Assembly (NCBI RefSeq): GCF_016785945.1
Contig: NZ_JAEMEF010000002.1
Location: 310,001-374,000 of the forward strand
Reading direction: 5' to 3'
Length of the DNA: 64,000 bases
DNA from: Olleya sediminilitoris
GTDB taxonomy: Bacteria > Bacteroidota > Bacteroidia > Flavobacteriales > Flavobacteriaceae
The stretch's first letter is position 1. Every line of letters begins with the position of its first letter. The translations under genes were made by a program, and so were the position numbers. The notes beneath the pieces are model-generated. The model was not told where the DNA came from, made no database searches, and worked only from the letters and a program-made list of their open reading frames with translations. Shown piece after piece: positions 36,304 through 46,038 of this stretch.

Positions 36304-36574
36304 AGTATCTGGAAAAGCTGAAAGTGATCTTGCCAAAAAGTACGAATTTGGAATCGAAACATTTGGATTAAAACAAGCACAATCATATTTATTTGGAATA
36401 CACGATATCTTTCAAGTTTTATCAGACAACATCAATCTTGGACGCGATGCTTCAGAATTTATCTTATCACTAAAACAATTTTTTTATAAATCTCATACTA
36501 TTTTTTATTTGGCCATAGATGATGATATCTTAATAGTTCGTGTTCTAAATCAAAGTATGGATTACGTTACGTAA
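36290..36574 (+). CDS. parE: ParE-type toxin
   Basis: 94 aa. RelE/ParE fold: starts YKVSGKAESDLAKKYEFGI, with the Arg-containing strand DDDILIVRVLNQSMD at the C-terminus. ParE toxins inhibit DNA gyrase. Length is typical. It overlaps its antitoxin gene by 14 bp and is followed within 15 bp by a tandem repeat array. Confidence 0.9.
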   Translation: MGVYKVSGKAESDLAKKYEFGIETFGLKQAQSYLFGIHDIFQVLSDNINLGRDASEFILSLKQFFYKSHTIFYLAIDDDILIVRVLNQSMDYVT

Positions 36575-36588
36575 AGAATTTTTAACTA

Positions 36589-37133
36589 TTAGCTTGTCAT
36601 AATTACTCACGGATATTATTATTATTATTAAAGGAGTTCGTGAATCTCCTAAAGTCGATTTTCCTTCGATATAAGTCTGGCAACCATTATATTTGCAATT
36701 ATGTTAAATGTCGCTGAAAAGCGCTATTACGATGATTTATAAATATAACTATGATGCCACAATTAGCTTGTCATAATTACTCATGTATTTATATTTATCT
36801 ATATGTATTCGTGAATCTCATAAAATCGATTTATCTATCGATATAAGTCTGCGACGTTATATCTGCAATTATGTTAAATATCGTACAAAAGCGCTATTAC
36901 GATGATTTATAAATATAACTATGATGCCACAATTAGCTTGTCATAATTACTATTGATATAAGTCTTCGACGTTATATCTGCAATTATGTCAAATATCGCT
37001 GAAAAGCGCTATGATGATTTATAAATATAACTATGATGCCACAATTAGCTTGTCATAATTACTATTGATATAAGTCTTCGACGTTATATCTGCAATTATG
37101 TTAAATGTCGCCCAAAAGCTCTATTACGCTAAT
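36589..37133. repeat. Four tandem degenerate repeats of 112-174 bp
   Basis: Units start at about 36589, 36763, 36933 and 37045 with TTAGCTTGTCATAATTACT and share GCAATTATGTTAAAT and AAGCGCTATTACGATGATTT blocks. Units 3 and 4 lack about 60 bp present in 1 and 2. At unit junctions ATATAAC and GTTATAT form an inverted pair. No ORF fits. It fills most of the gene-free stretch 36575-37214. Confidence 0.85.
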
Positions 37134-37214
37134 TGTTATGAAATGCACTATAATTTATATTATGTAAAATAGAGTTTTTAGAAAACTAACCTATTAAAGA
37201 GCTTGAATAAAATA

Positions 37215-38453
37215 TTACTTATTGTGTAATGTTTCAATTATGTGTTTAGCAACAGTTTCTCCGCTTGACATTGCTGCATTAATGGATCCGTTGAGTTGTG
37301 TATCTCCTGCTAAATAAATTGTATCTGAATATTTAAATTCTGAACGGTTACTGCTATGACTTACTTGTTTTAAATTTGGTAAGGCTTTTTTGATTTTGTA
37401 ACGTTTTATAAATCGCTTAGTCACAATATTACAATACGTTTTTAATTCATCTTGAACGGATTGAATTAATTTGGTTTCATCCAAATTGTGAGCTTTAACT
37501 ATAGTTACAGACAGTACATTTGAATTATTACTGGAGCTTGTCGCTATGCTTGTTGTATAAAAAATATTATTAATTAGTGCATTGCTATTTGTTACTAAAC
37601 CAATAATTGGCTTTTTGATGGTGTCTTTTTCGACTTCAAAATATAATGTATCACAGGATTTCCAGGTCATTGTTTGTTTGATTCCTAATACATTTGAGGC
37701 TTCTGTAGCTATTATAGTAATGTCTGAATCAATTTTGGATTGATCTTCTAATACTAAATGGTTATCCTTTACAGATTGTACTTTGGTATTGAATACAAAC
37801 TGAGTGTTTTTTAGCTTGGATTGTAGTTGGTTAGGTATATCCTGCATTCCGTTTTTAGGAATTGAAGCTAAACCCTGACCAAACATCTTGTATATGAATT
37901 GGAACATTGTACTAGAGGTTTGTAATTGAGTTTCTAGAAAGATTCCGCTAAAAAAAGGTTTGAAAAAATCTTTGATGATTCGGTTTGAAAATCCTTTATC
38001 CTTTAAGTATTTTTGTGTTGTGGTCTGTTTGGACTTAAAAATAGCGTCAATAGCTTTGTTTTTAAGTTCAATATTTAATTTAAGGATTGCTATTTTATCT
38101 TTTAATGACCCAATATTAGATAGTATGGTAGGTATTAAAAGTGACCAATCCCTTAGAGGATCACCAATGGTTTGTGTTGTTCCGTTTTTAAAAATGACAG
38201 CTCCTGGTTTGATTTTTTGAAGTTGTAAAGCGTCATAGTCTAAGTATTGTTTAGCTTTTGGATATGCTTCTAAAAGAACTTGAAACCCATGATCGAGTTG
38301 GAATCCTTCAAAAACATCTGTTTTTACACGACCTCCAACTCGATCACTAGCTTCTATTATTGTAGGACTAAATCCTGCTTTTTCTAGGTTTATGGCTGCA
38401 ATAAGACCGCTTATTCCTGCACCTACAATAGTAATTTTTGTATTAGTACTCAT
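37215..38453 (-). CDS. FAD-dependent amine oxidase / phytoene desaturase-like oxidoreductase
   Basis: 412 aa. The N-terminus has the dinucleotide-binding signature VGAGISGLIAAINLEKAGF followed by the GG motif EASDRVGGRV of flavin amine oxidases. The C-terminal IYLAGDTQLNGSINAAMSSG is the usual second FAD contact. The substrate cannot be named; relatives include carotenoid and protoporphyrinogen oxidoreductases. It may be co-transcribed with the 73-aa gene located 5 bp upstream of its start. It marks the return to core-type genes after the repeat array. Confidence 0.85.
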   Translation of the reverse strand: MSTNTKITIVGAGISGLIAAINLEKAGFSPTIIEASDRVGGRVKTDVFEGFQLDHGFQVLLEAYPKAKQYLDYDALQLQKIKPGAVIFKNGTTQTIGDPLRDWSLLIPTILSNIGSLKDKIAILKLNIELKNKAIDAIFKSKQTTTQKYLKDKGFSNRIIKDFFKPFFSGIFLETQLQTSSTMFQFIYKMFGQGLASIPKNGMQDIPNQLQSKLKNTQFVFNTKVQSVKDNHLVLEDQSKIDSDITIIATEASNVLGIKQTMTWKSCDTLYFEVEKDTIKKPIIGLVTNSNALINNIFYTTSIATSSSNNSNVLSVTIVKAHNLDETKLIQSVQDELKTYCNIVTKRFIKRYKIKKALPNLKQVSHSSNRSEFKYSDTIYLAGDTQLNGSINAAMSSGETVAKHIIETLHNK

Positions 38454-38458
38454 TGACC

Positions 38459-38680
38459 TTATACTAATCTACCTTTTAAACGTACTTCAATTTTTTTCTT
38501 TTTGACCGTTAAACGTTTCATGATGTCCATTAAAGACTTGTCTTTATTTTTTTTGTAAATTTCGTTAATTGCTAAAATTAGACGTTTCGCTTCTCTTGAC
38601 GCTACTACTCTATCACTTGTTGACATATGATTCATTTTAGCTTTTTCAAATTCTAATGCTTGATTTATTAAAAGTTCCAT
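38459..38680 (-). CDS. Small conserved flavobacterial protein
   Basis: 73 aa, basic, predicted mainly helical, ending KKKKIEVRLKGRLV. The pattern SREAKRLILAINEIY with the Lys-rich tail is typical of a small flavobacterial hypothetical protein. No membrane segment. It lies 5 bp upstream of the FAD oxidoreductase start and is probably its operon partner. Function unknown. Confidence 0.7.
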   Translation of the reverse strand: MELLINQALEFEKAKMNHMSTSDRVVASREAKRLILAINEIYKKNKDKSLMDIMKRLTVKKKKIEVRLKGRLV

Positions 38681-38866
38681 ATTAAGTTTTGTTTAATTTT
38701 ACATAAAAATACCTAAACAAAACTGTATTGTGTTATTTTTTGTTAAAATTTAATATAATTTTAAGAAATTACTATAAGTAGACATTTCACTAAAAAATGG
38801 TACAAATGTGATCTTACCTTTTAATTGAAAGCTTGTCATATGGACGTGTATACTTTGAGTCCCTAA

Positions 38867-38894
38867 AAAAAGCCCAACATTTAAGTTGGGCTTT
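38867..38894 (-). terminator. Intrinsic terminator of the PepSY-like unit
   Basis: AGCCCAAC (38873-38880) pairs with GTTGGGCT (38887-38894). On the minus strand the stem is followed by seven T. It lies 28 bp after the PepSY-like stop. Confidence 0.9.
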
Positions 38895-38921
38895 TATCAT
38901 GCAAAGGATTGTATTACTTAA

Positions 38922-39350
38922 TTAGTTAATAATATTACCATTAGCTCTAAACTCGACATCCTTGTTTTTTCCTTTACGTTTAAACTCGACGTCATAAAAT
39001 GTACCTTTAGATGCGCTAGTCACGTATTCGATTTCGGTTATGGTTTCGTCTTTATATTTATCTTTAATTACCGCTTTAATGGCTTTAGGCAAATCGCCTT
39101 TACTAATACTAGATTCGGTTTCTATCCATTGTCCATTAGGACTGAAATCTGCTCTGTATTTTTCGCCTTTTTGTTTGAAATGAGCTTCATAGTTTCCGTT
39201 TGAATCTTTCTCCCAATCCGGATCGTTTTCTCCTGGATATTTATTTTCAAAAGCTGATTGTACTGCTTTTGGTGCTTGAGCTTGAATAGTGTTACAGCTA
39301 AATGTTAATGCTATGATTATAATGTATGGTATGGTTTTTAAGTATTTCAT
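38922..39350 (-). CDS. PepSY-like periplasmic protein (DUF2874)
   Basis: 142 aa. An N-terminal hydrophobic signal with a possible lipobox-like Cys (LTFSC) and a following AQA cleavage site is followed by two PepSY-like repeats: about 30-78 (VQSAFENKYPG, YEAHFKQKG) and 85-142 (IKAVIKDKYKDE, YDVEFKRKG). These proteins are exported and beta-lactamase-inhibitor-like in fold; role unknown. It is 7 bp after the 105-aa gene and followed by a strong terminator. Confidence 0.85.
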   Translation of the reverse strand: MKYLKTIPYIIIIALTFSCNTIQAQAPKAVQSAFENKYPGENDPDWEKDSNGNYEAHFKQKGEKYRADFSPNGQWIETESSISKGDLPKAIKAVIKDKYKDETITEIEYVTSASKGTFYDVEFKRKGKNKDVEFRANGNIIN

Positions 39351-39357
39351 GGGTTAT

Positions 39358-39675
39358 TTATTTTAATATGTTAATAGATACGACTTCAATTTCGCTATAT
39401 ATATTGTCTTGGGTTGTTTGTTTTAATTTTAAATTAAACGCTTCACCCACGTGTTTGTTTACGTCTAGATCATAGGTTTCTAAAGCTTTACTAGCCTCAA
39501 TCTCTTCTATAATAATTACATTGTCCGAATGGTCTGTGAAATAGAATAAGCGTCCATCAAAACCGTCGTAAATAACTTTTTTAGTTACTTCTGCTTTATT
39601 TATAGTGTTATGTTCTGTATTTACAGCTATTGTTGACGCAAAAAACAGACTTATTATAATGCTTATTAGTTTCAT
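39358..39675 (-). CDS. Small secreted hypothetical protein
   Basis: 105 aa with an N-terminal signal peptide (LISIIISLFFASTIAV) and a mature beta-rich domain of about 85 residues. It precedes the PepSY-like gene by 7 bp, so the two are probably one unit. I do not recognise a family. Confidence 0.7.
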   Translation of the reverse strand: MKLISIIISLFFASTIAVNTEHNTINKAEVTKKVIYDGFDGRLFYFTDHSDNVIIIEEIEASKALETYDLDVNKHVGEAFNLKLKQTTQDNIYSEIEVVSINILK

Positions 39676-39794
39676 AATTTATGTTTTTAAAGGTTATACT
39701 TGTGTCTTTACAAAGATGATAACAACGTGTTGTTTTTACATTACATAATTATGGATGTGCTTTACATGATTAACATATTAACGTTTTTTAACGC

Positions 39795-39824
39795 AAAAAG
39801 CACAATGATGACATTGTGCTTTTT
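39795..39824 (-). terminator. Intrinsic terminator of the M16 peptidase gene
   Basis: AAAAAGCACAATG (39795-39807) pairs perfectly with CATTGTGCTTTTT (39812-39824), loop ATGA. It is 22 bp after the stop of the gene ending at 39846, reading on the minus strand. Confidence 0.9.
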
Positions 39825-39845
39825 GATAATTAAATGTGTTGGTTG

Positions 39846-42671
39846 TTAGATTTTATTACCGTAAATATCTAATTCTATTACAGGTTTACCTAATTGTTTA
39901 ACTTGGTCAAACTGTGTTTTTTTATCTCCCACTATTAAATATACCATTTCGGATTCGTTTAAATATTGATTGATAACGGTTTTATAATCCTCTAAAGACA
40001 TATTTATTAATTCGTTTTGATCTTTATCTAAAAAGTCGTCCGCTTTTTGGTATTTACTAATCGCTCTAAGTATGCTTAGCTGAGCACCTAAACTTTCATA
40101 AGCTCTGGTGTTTCCTTTTAATATTTTATTTTTAGTAAGCTCTACTTCTGTATCTGTAAAACTATCTTTGTAATTAGTAACCATGTCTTTAATAATCTTT
40201 AAAGATTTTAAAGTCGCATTAGCACGAACGCTGGTTCTGATAGTAAATGGACTAACCGTGTGACGTGAGGTTATGCCAGAATAGGCACCATAGGTATATC
40301 CTTTACCAATTCTAAGGGTTTGAAATAAGCGTCCACTAGAACCACCACCTAAAATCTCGTTAGCAAACTCTAGTTTATTTGCATTATCGTCTGTTGCAGT
40401 TAAAGCTAATTTACCAATATACACTACTGATTGTTTAGCATCAGGTACATCTACAAAATACAAGTTTCCGGCAGTATTGGTATTATCAAGCTCTTGATTA
40501 GGAATTGTGATTTGGTCTCCAGTCCAATCTTTTAGAGGGCTTAAAGCTGCTTCGGTTTGTGATTTATTGATCGCACCTGCAATATGGAATGTAGCTTGTT
40601 TAGGCGATAGATTTTTATAATAGGCCTTTAGGTCTTCCATTGTAATAGACGCAGTACTTTGTAAGGTCCCAGATCCATTAATCCCAAAGCGATTATCTTT
40701 ACCATACATTAATTGGTTATAGACATTAGATGCTATTGCATTTGGATTAGCCTCGCTACCTTTTAACCCTGTTTCTAATGCTTGTTTTAATCTGGTAAAC
40801 TCTTTACTATCCCAACGCGGTTCTGAAATAATTTCTTTAACCAGTTTAATGGTTTCGTCTAAATTTTTAGTCAAACACGATCCAGTGATATGAAAGTCCT
40901 CACTAGCACTATACATACTTATTCTAGCCCCTAATAAACCAATAGCCTCTTCAAGGTCTGCAGCAGTTTTAGTTTTTGTTCCTTGCATCATTAGATCGCT
41001 AAATAAATTAGCCACTCCTTCTTTACCTTTAGGGTCTAATAGTTGACCACCAGGAATGGTAATATCAAATTGTACTAAAGGGACTTCGTTATTTTCTATT
41101 CCGTAGATAGCTAAGCCATTTTCTAATTGCCCTTTCCAGATGGCAGGAGATTTAAACACTGGAAGTTTACCAAAATCAGGTTCACTTCTATCAAATTTGC
41201 TAGGTGTTTTTTGGTACACAGCTTCCTCACCTTGGCTTACTTCTTCATTAGCGACCTCTTGTTTCACCTCTTCAATCCAAACTGTTGCTTGTTGGCTATC
41301 TGCTACCGCTAAGTCTAATTGCCCTTTAGGTACAACACTAGTCATAACAAAGTTTTTACCTTTGATGTATTGGTTATACACACGCATAACATCCTCGGCA
41401 GTTACTGCATTGGTTAATTTTGCACGTTGCGTGATAAAACTTGGATCACCATTGAACTCGTTATCCTGTACTAATTGAAATGCTTTATTTAAAACCGTAC
41501 TTACCCCTTGGTATAATCCAGTTTCAAGTTCGGCTTTAATACGTTTTAAATCCGAAGTATTAACTCCGTTAGTTTCAAATTTTGTTAACCCAGCATCAAT
41601 TGCTGCTTTTACTTGATCTAAATCAGTACCAGCATTAGCACGCACTCTAAATACAAACTCGCCAGCTAATTCACTGCTATTTTGGTAAGTTCCAACACGA
41701 GGTGCCAATTTTTGTTCTTCAACAAGGACATTATATAAAGGAGACTTTTTACTTCCGCTTAACAATTCGCTTAAAATATCTAAAGCATAGCTATCTTCAT
41801 GATAGTTTTTAACCGTTGGAAATACCATACGAACTTCAGGAAGCTTAGCAAAATTGTCTTCAAAATAAAGCGATTTAGTTTGTTCTAAAACTACTGGGTC
41901 AAAATTTTGCTCTTCAACGTCAGGTCCACTAGGAATTTCTCCAAACCACTGCTCTACTAATTTTTTAGTTTCGTCGATATCAATATCTCCAGCAATTACT
42001 AAAGAAGCATTTTTAGCACCATAATATTGTTTATAAAACTCTTTAACATCATCAATGGTTGCTGCTTGTAAGTCTGGTAATGCTCCGATAACAGTCCAAT
42101 TATAAGGGTGTCCTTGTGGGTATAAGTTTTTACGAATAATCTCGTCTGTATAGCCATAAGGAGCGTTATCCACACGTTGACGTTTTTCGTTTTTTACGAC
42201 TTGCTTTTCACGTTCAAGTGCTGCTTCTGTCACTGTGTTGATCATATATCCAAAACGGTCAGAATCTATCCACATGATTTTTTCAAATGCATCTTTAGGG
42301 ACTACTTCATAATAAACGGTATAATCGTTAGAGGTTCCACCATTACGACTTCCACCCCATTCTGGAATCATTTTACGATTGGCTCCAACTGGTACATTTT
42401 CAGAATCGTTAAACGACATATGTTCAAAGAAGTGAGCAAAACCAGTTTTTCCAGGTTTTTCTCTGTTAGATCCAACGTGCATTAAGGTTGCTACAGCCAC
42501 AATTGGGTCTGAATGGTCTTCGTGAAGGATTACTTCTAGTCCATTGTCTAGAGTGAATTTTTGGTACTCGATTTTAAAATCGGGTGTCTGTTCTACGGTT
42601 GTTTCAGCCGAATCTTTACAAGATATTAAGGCTAAAGCACTTAGAACGAAAAGGGATTTAATTGTTCGCAT
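39846..42671 (-). CDS. M16 family zinc metallopeptidase lipoprotein
   Basis: 941 aa. Signal sequence with lipobox ALISC (Cys18), so it is envelope-anchored. The N-terminal half contains the inverted zinc motif H80-F-F-E83-H84, with E162 as the likely third ligand about 77 residues on. The C-terminal half has the GRLFQTLRIGKGYTYGAYSG segment whose Arg/Tyr bind substrate in M16 enzymes. The double-domain length is normal for single-chain M16 peptidases, which degrade peptides inside a clamshell chamber. It is divergent from the HPF gene. Confidence 0.93.
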   Translation of the reverse strand: MRTIKSLFVLSALALISCKDSAETTVEQTPDFKIEYQKFTLDNGLEVILHEDHSDPIVAVATLMHVGSNREKPGKTGFAHFFEHMSFNDSENVPVGANRKMIPEWGGSRNGGTSNDYTVYYEVVPKDAFEKIMWIDSDRFGYMINTVTEAALEREKQVVKNEKRQRVDNAPYGYTDEIIRKNLYPQGHPYNWTVIGALPDLQAATIDDVKEFYKQYYGAKNASLVIAGDIDIDETKKLVEQWFGEIPSGPDVEEQNFDPVVLEQTKSLYFEDNFAKLPEVRMVFPTVKNYHEDSYALDILSELLSGSKKSPLYNVLVEEQKLAPRVGTYQNSSELAGEFVFRVRANAGTDLDQVKAAIDAGLTKFETNGVNTSDLKRIKAELETGLYQGVSTVLNKAFQLVQDNEFNGDPSFITQRAKLTNAVTAEDVMRVYNQYIKGKNFVMTSVVPKGQLDLAVADSQQATVWIEEVKQEVANEEVSQGEEAVYQKTPSKFDRSEPDFGKLPVFKSPAIWKGQLENGLAIYGIENNEVPLVQFDITIPGGQLLDPKGKEGVANLFSDLMMQGTKTKTAADLEEAIGLLGARISMYSASEDFHITGSCLTKNLDETIKLVKEIISEPRWDSKEFTRLKQALETGLKGSEANPNAIASNVYNQLMYGKDNRFGINGSGTLQSTASITMEDLKAYYKNLSPKQATFHIAGAINKSQTEAALSPLKDWTGDQITIPNQELDNTNTAGNLYFVDVPDAKQSVVYIGKLALTATDDNANKLEFANEILGGGSSGRLFQTLRIGKGYTYGAYSGITSRHTVSPFTIRTSVRANATLKSLKIIKDMVTNYKDSFTDTEVELTKNKILKGNTRAYESLGAQLSILRAISKYQKADDFLDKDQNELINMSLEDYKTVINQYLNESEMVYLIVGDKKTQFDQVKQLGKPVIELDIYGNKI

Positions 42672-42795
42672 TATATTAATTTTAATAGATAGACCTTAAA
42701 GGTAATCATTAATTATTTGTCTTAAATAAATAATAAAAGATGACCATTTGACAATGATTTTAAGTATCTTTAAGTATAACTTAAAATAAAATTAT

Positions 42796-43098
42796 ATGGA
42801 TATCAATTTTGAATATGATAAGGTAAAAGCTAGTGAAAGCTTAGAGCAATTTACTACTGAGAAAATCCAAAAGTTGTTTAATAAATACGAATTTATAGTA
42901 CGTGCTGATGTGTTTTTTAAATTAGAAAACACTCATGACGATAAATCAGGCAAAATTGCTGGTATTAGATTAAGTGCACCAGGACCAAGATTGTATGCTG
43001 AAGAAAGTAAAGACACGTTACATAAAAGTGTTAGCGAAGTTGTGACACAATTAGAGCGTCAATTAGCTAAAAGAAAAGGAAAAATGAAAGCCCATTAA
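42796..43098 (+). CDS. hpf: Ribosome hibernation-promoting factor, HPF/RaiA family
   Basis: 100 aa. The short form of the family: beta-alpha-beta-beta-beta-alpha with KASESLEQFTTEKIQKLFNKY and the Arg/Lys-rich C-terminal helix. It binds the ribosomal decoding region in stationary phase. The C-terminal KRKGKMKAH lacks the dimerisation extension of long HPF. Bidirectional terminator follows. Confidence 0.88.
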   Translation: MDINFEYDKVKASESLEQFTTEKIQKLFNKYEFIVRADVFFKLENTHDDKSGKIAGIRLSAPGPRLYAEESKDTLHKSVSEVVTQLERQLAKRKGKMKAH

Positions 43099-43121
43099 TA
43101 GTATATTTATCGACAGATAAT

Positions 43122-43155
43122 AAAAAAAGCCTAATCGTTAGATTAGGCTTTTTTT
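43122..43155. terminator. Bidirectional terminator
   Basis: AGCCTAATC (43128-43136) pairs with GATTAGGCT (43141-43149), loop GTTA, with A-run before and T-run after. Serves the HPF gene (+) and the DEAD-box helicase gene (-), which converge here. Confidence 0.92.
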
Positions 43156-43169
43156 ATGTTATAAATAAC

Positions 43170-44285
43170 TTATACTGTAATTTGTTTCATTTTAATGCCT
43201 AAGGTTTGCTCGATTTTTTTCAGGTCTTTGTATTCGTTTCCTAAAATTAAAGCAATAGACTCCCCTTTTTTTCCAGCACGAGCTGTACGACCACTTCTAT
43301 GAGTGTAATACTCTATATGCTCTGGCAATTGGTGATGCATGACAAATGCTAAGTCGTTAACATCAATACCTCTAGCAGATACATCTGTAGAGATTAATAA
43401 TTGTAAACTGGTATTTTTAAAAGCACGCATCACTTTATCACGTTCTTTTTGTTGCATATCACCTTCTAAAGCACCAACGTTAAACCCTTCGGTTTCTAAT
43501 TGATGTTTTAAAGCTTGTGCGCCAGCTTTAGTACGAGTAAAAATAATACCACGTTGGTCTTCTCTATCCTCTAATAATCGCATTACTGTAGACGATTTTT
43601 CATGTAAAGATGTTTCGACAAAAAAGTGGGTTATATTTTGATTAACAATACTTGTTCTGTCAATTTCTAATCTAATCGCTTCATCTGCAATGTAGCGTTT
43701 TACAATTGCTTTTAGGTCGTCAGACATAGTTGCACTAAATAACCATGTGTTTTTTGGACCAGTAACACCGCTTAAAATAGTAGTTAAATCGTTTTTGAAT
43801 CCCATGCTTAGCATCTCGTCTGCTTCGTCTAAGATAATGGTTTTAACTTCAGAAAGATTAACTGCTCCACGGTTAATTAGATCGACTAATCGACCAGGTG
43901 TTGCAATAATAATATGAGTTGTTCTGGCTACATTTTTAAGTTGAATGTCAATTTTTTCGCCACCATAAACACCCTCTAAAAAAATCTTGGTGTTATTATA
44001 TTTTGTGAATTTAAAAAGTTGTTTTTTTATTTGTTGCACTAACTCTCTGGTTGGAGCTATAATTACTGCTTGAACTGCATCCTTTTTAGGATTAATTTTA
44101 TGCAATACTGGTAAACCAAACGCAGCTGTTTTACCAGTACCCGTTTGTGCTAACCCAATAAAATCGGTTGTTTTTTTAAGTAATATAGGTATAGCTTGTT
44201 CTTGAATTTGAGTTGGTGTTTTAATCCCTACCTCTTTCAATGATTTTACGTAATTTTTGTCTAAACCAAGGTCTCTAAACGTCAT
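43170..44285 (-). CDS. DEAD-box RNA helicase
   Basis: 371 aa. Q motif GIKTPTQIQEQAIPILL, Walker A AQTGTGKT, PTREL, DEAD (LDEADEMLSMGF), SAT, and the C-terminal ARGIDV and HRSGRTAR motifs are all present. It stops right after the helicase core, without the basic tail of larger RhlE/CsdA-type proteins, so it is a minimal helicase. Probable roles are rRNA maturation or cold-linked RNA unwinding. A -7 promoter element lies 38 bp upstream. Confidence 0.93.
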   Translation of the reverse strand: MTFRDLGLDKNYVKSLKEVGIKTPTQIQEQAIPILLKKTTDFIGLAQTGTGKTAAFGLPVLHKINPKKDAVQAVIIAPTRELVQQIKKQLFKFTKYNNTKIFLEGVYGGEKIDIQLKNVARTTHIIIATPGRLVDLINRGAVNLSEVKTIILDEADEMLSMGFKNDLTTILSGVTGPKNTWLFSATMSDDLKAIVKRYIADEAIRLEIDRTSIVNQNITHFFVETSLHEKSSTVMRLLEDREDQRGIIFTRTKAGAQALKHQLETEGFNVGALEGDMQQKERDKVMRAFKNTSLQLLISTDVSARGIDVNDLAFVMHHQLPEHIEYYTHRSGRTARAGKKGESIALILGNEYKDLKKIEQTLGIKMKQITV

Positions 44286-44323
44286 AATTTTAGTAATTAG
44301 TCAATCGTTATTTTAATATATTA

Positions 44324-44331
44324 CAAAAGTA
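44324..44331 (-). promoter_or_regulatory. Candidate -7 element of the DEAD-box helicase gene
   Basis: On the minus strand this reads TACTTTTG, matching TAnnTTTG exactly, 38 bp before the ATG. No clear -33 TTTG at the usual spacing. Confidence 0.5.
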
Positions 44332-44375
44332 AGCAACTGCAAACTGCGACTGGATACTAGTACTTATTTAATTTA

Positions 44376-45929
44376 TTATTCCTCAGGTGGAAACCCGTTT
44401 ATTTCTTCAAAAATCTCGTCAAAATTAGATCTTAAATACGAATTTAATTTTTTACGATAATCCTCTTTTAGCCACTCTACGAAATTGTAAGTACTTTTAC
44501 TAATGCACTTAGTATAACGAGAGATACGGTAATCTATATCGTCCCCTAATAATTTAGCTAAAGCTAAAGCATCCCAAAGGTCTTCGCTATTTTCTGTACA
44601 AATGTGTGCGTGGTGTTGTATAGAGCGTTCTAATACAACTTTAGAGCTCTCTCCTGCTCTGATACTGTCTATGTAACATTTTTTGATATCAAAATAGACT
44701 TGTTCCGACTTTTTAAATTGCTCACGCAACTCGTCTGGCATTTCATATCTAAAATTGTTTTCAAGCTCTTCATCACTTAAAATTCCATCTAAATAATAAT
44801 TTGGAGAACGGAAAATTTTATGCCAATCTAAGTCACTTCCCCATGGACCAAAACGGTGTAGGTTGTTTCCTAAATCGATTACTGTAAATCCGCTTTTATC
44901 TTTTAAAATACGCGATCCACGACCAATCATTTGGTAGTATAAGGTCAAAGATTTTGTGGCTCTGTTAAGCATGATACACTCGACTGTAGGCTCATCAAAA
45001 CCAGTTGTTAAGATACTAACAGAGGTTAAAATAGCATCAGGCGTTTCTTTAAACCATCTTAAGATTTCTTTACGTTCTTTTTTAGTATTGTTATTGTCTA
45101 GGTGTGCGACCGGATAACCTGCTCTTCTAAAGGTATCATACACGTGTAATGACGTATTAATACCATTGTTAAAGATTAGGGTTTTTTTACCTTTACAACG
45201 CTCTTCATAAGCTTGAATAAGCTTAGTTAGCATGTCTGTATTGGTATATAAATCTTCAGAAGATTTTACTGTATAATCTCCGTTAGCACCAACTACTAAT
45301 GAGGTTAAACCTACATTATAGCTATACACTTCAGCACGAGCTAAAAATTCGTTTTCAATTAATGATTGAATAGTTTCACCAACAATAAGCTCGTTATAAT
45401 TATCCTTCATTGGAAGGTTAATATTACTACTTAAAGGCGTTGCTGTTACCCCAAGTATGAATGATTTTTCAAAAAACTTAAAAAGCTTAGTAAAACTGTT
45501 GTAGTGCGCCTCATCAATAATTACTAAACCAATGTCCGAAATGTCTAGTTTATTATCGTTTAATCTGTTGTTAAGCGTCTCTACCATTGCCACGAAACAG
45601 TTAAACTCGTGTTGATCGGAAAGATCTGCTTTACTATCTACAATCTTATTAGATACACCAAACTCTGATAACATTCTTGACGTTTGTTTACAAAGCTCTA
45701 TACGGTGTGTCATTACTAACACTTGCTTTTTGTGAGTTTTTAAATATTGTCTTACAATTTCAGAGAAAATCACTGTTTTACCACCACCTGTTGGTAGTTG
45801 GTATAATAGATGGTAATCTTCTGGAGCTTCTTCAAAACATTTAAAAATCTTATCAATAGCACCTTTTTGGTAGCTATAAAGACTTTTTCCTTCTTTGCGT
45901 TCTTGTAATTCTATAGTTTTCACAGACAT
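44376..45929 (-). CDS. DEAD/DEAH-box SF2 helicase
   Basis: 517 aa. Motifs: LPTGGGKTVIF (Walker A), VIIDEAHYN (DEAH), TATPL, TTGFDEPTVE, and QMIGRGSR. This SSL2/RecQ-like set is found in flavobacterial helicases of unspecified role, perhaps DNA repair. The C-terminal 130 residues are helical and unassigned. It is upstream of the DEAD-box gene by about 90 bp on the same strand and has its own promoter. Confidence 0.9.
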   Translation of the reverse strand: MSVKTIELQERKEGKSLYSYQKGAIDKIFKCFEEAPEDYHLLYQLPTGGGKTVIFSEIVRQYLKTHKKQVLVMTHRIELCKQTSRMLSEFGVSNKIVDSKADLSDQHEFNCFVAMVETLNNRLNDNKLDISDIGLVIIDEAHYNSFTKLFKFFEKSFILGVTATPLSSNINLPMKDNYNELIVGETIQSLIENEFLARAEVYSYNVGLTSLVVGANGDYTVKSSEDLYTNTDMLTKLIQAYEERCKGKKTLIFNNGINTSLHVYDTFRRAGYPVAHLDNNNTKKERKEILRWFKETPDAILTSVSILTTGFDEPTVECIMLNRATKSLTLYYQMIGRGSRILKDKSGFTVIDLGNNLHRFGPWGSDLDWHKIFRSPNYYLDGILSDEELENNFRYEMPDELREQFKKSEQVYFDIKKCYIDSIRAGESSKVVLERSIQHHAHICTENSEDLWDALALAKLLGDDIDYRISRYTKCISKSTYNFVEWLKEDYRKKLNSYLRSNFDEIFEEINGFPPEE

Positions 45930-45961
45930 TAATTAATAGTAATTTTAAATTTTGAGATGTG

Positions 45962-45994
45962 CAAAAATACAACGAATTAAAGGGTTATGACAAA
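45962..45994 (-). promoter_or_regulatory. Candidate promoter of the SF2 helicase gene
   Basis: Minus strand: TTTG (45994-45991), a 21-bp spacer, and TATTTTTG (45969-45962), an exact TAnnTTTG, 33 bp before the ATG. Confidence 0.6.
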
Positions 45995-46038
45995 TAATCT
46001 GAAAAAAAAATTATAATGTCTATTTTTACAATTATAAT

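Noticed and set aside
36589-37133. CRISPR array
   Set aside because: Units are 112-174 bp and nearly the same throughout, without short repeats and unique spacers; no cas genes.
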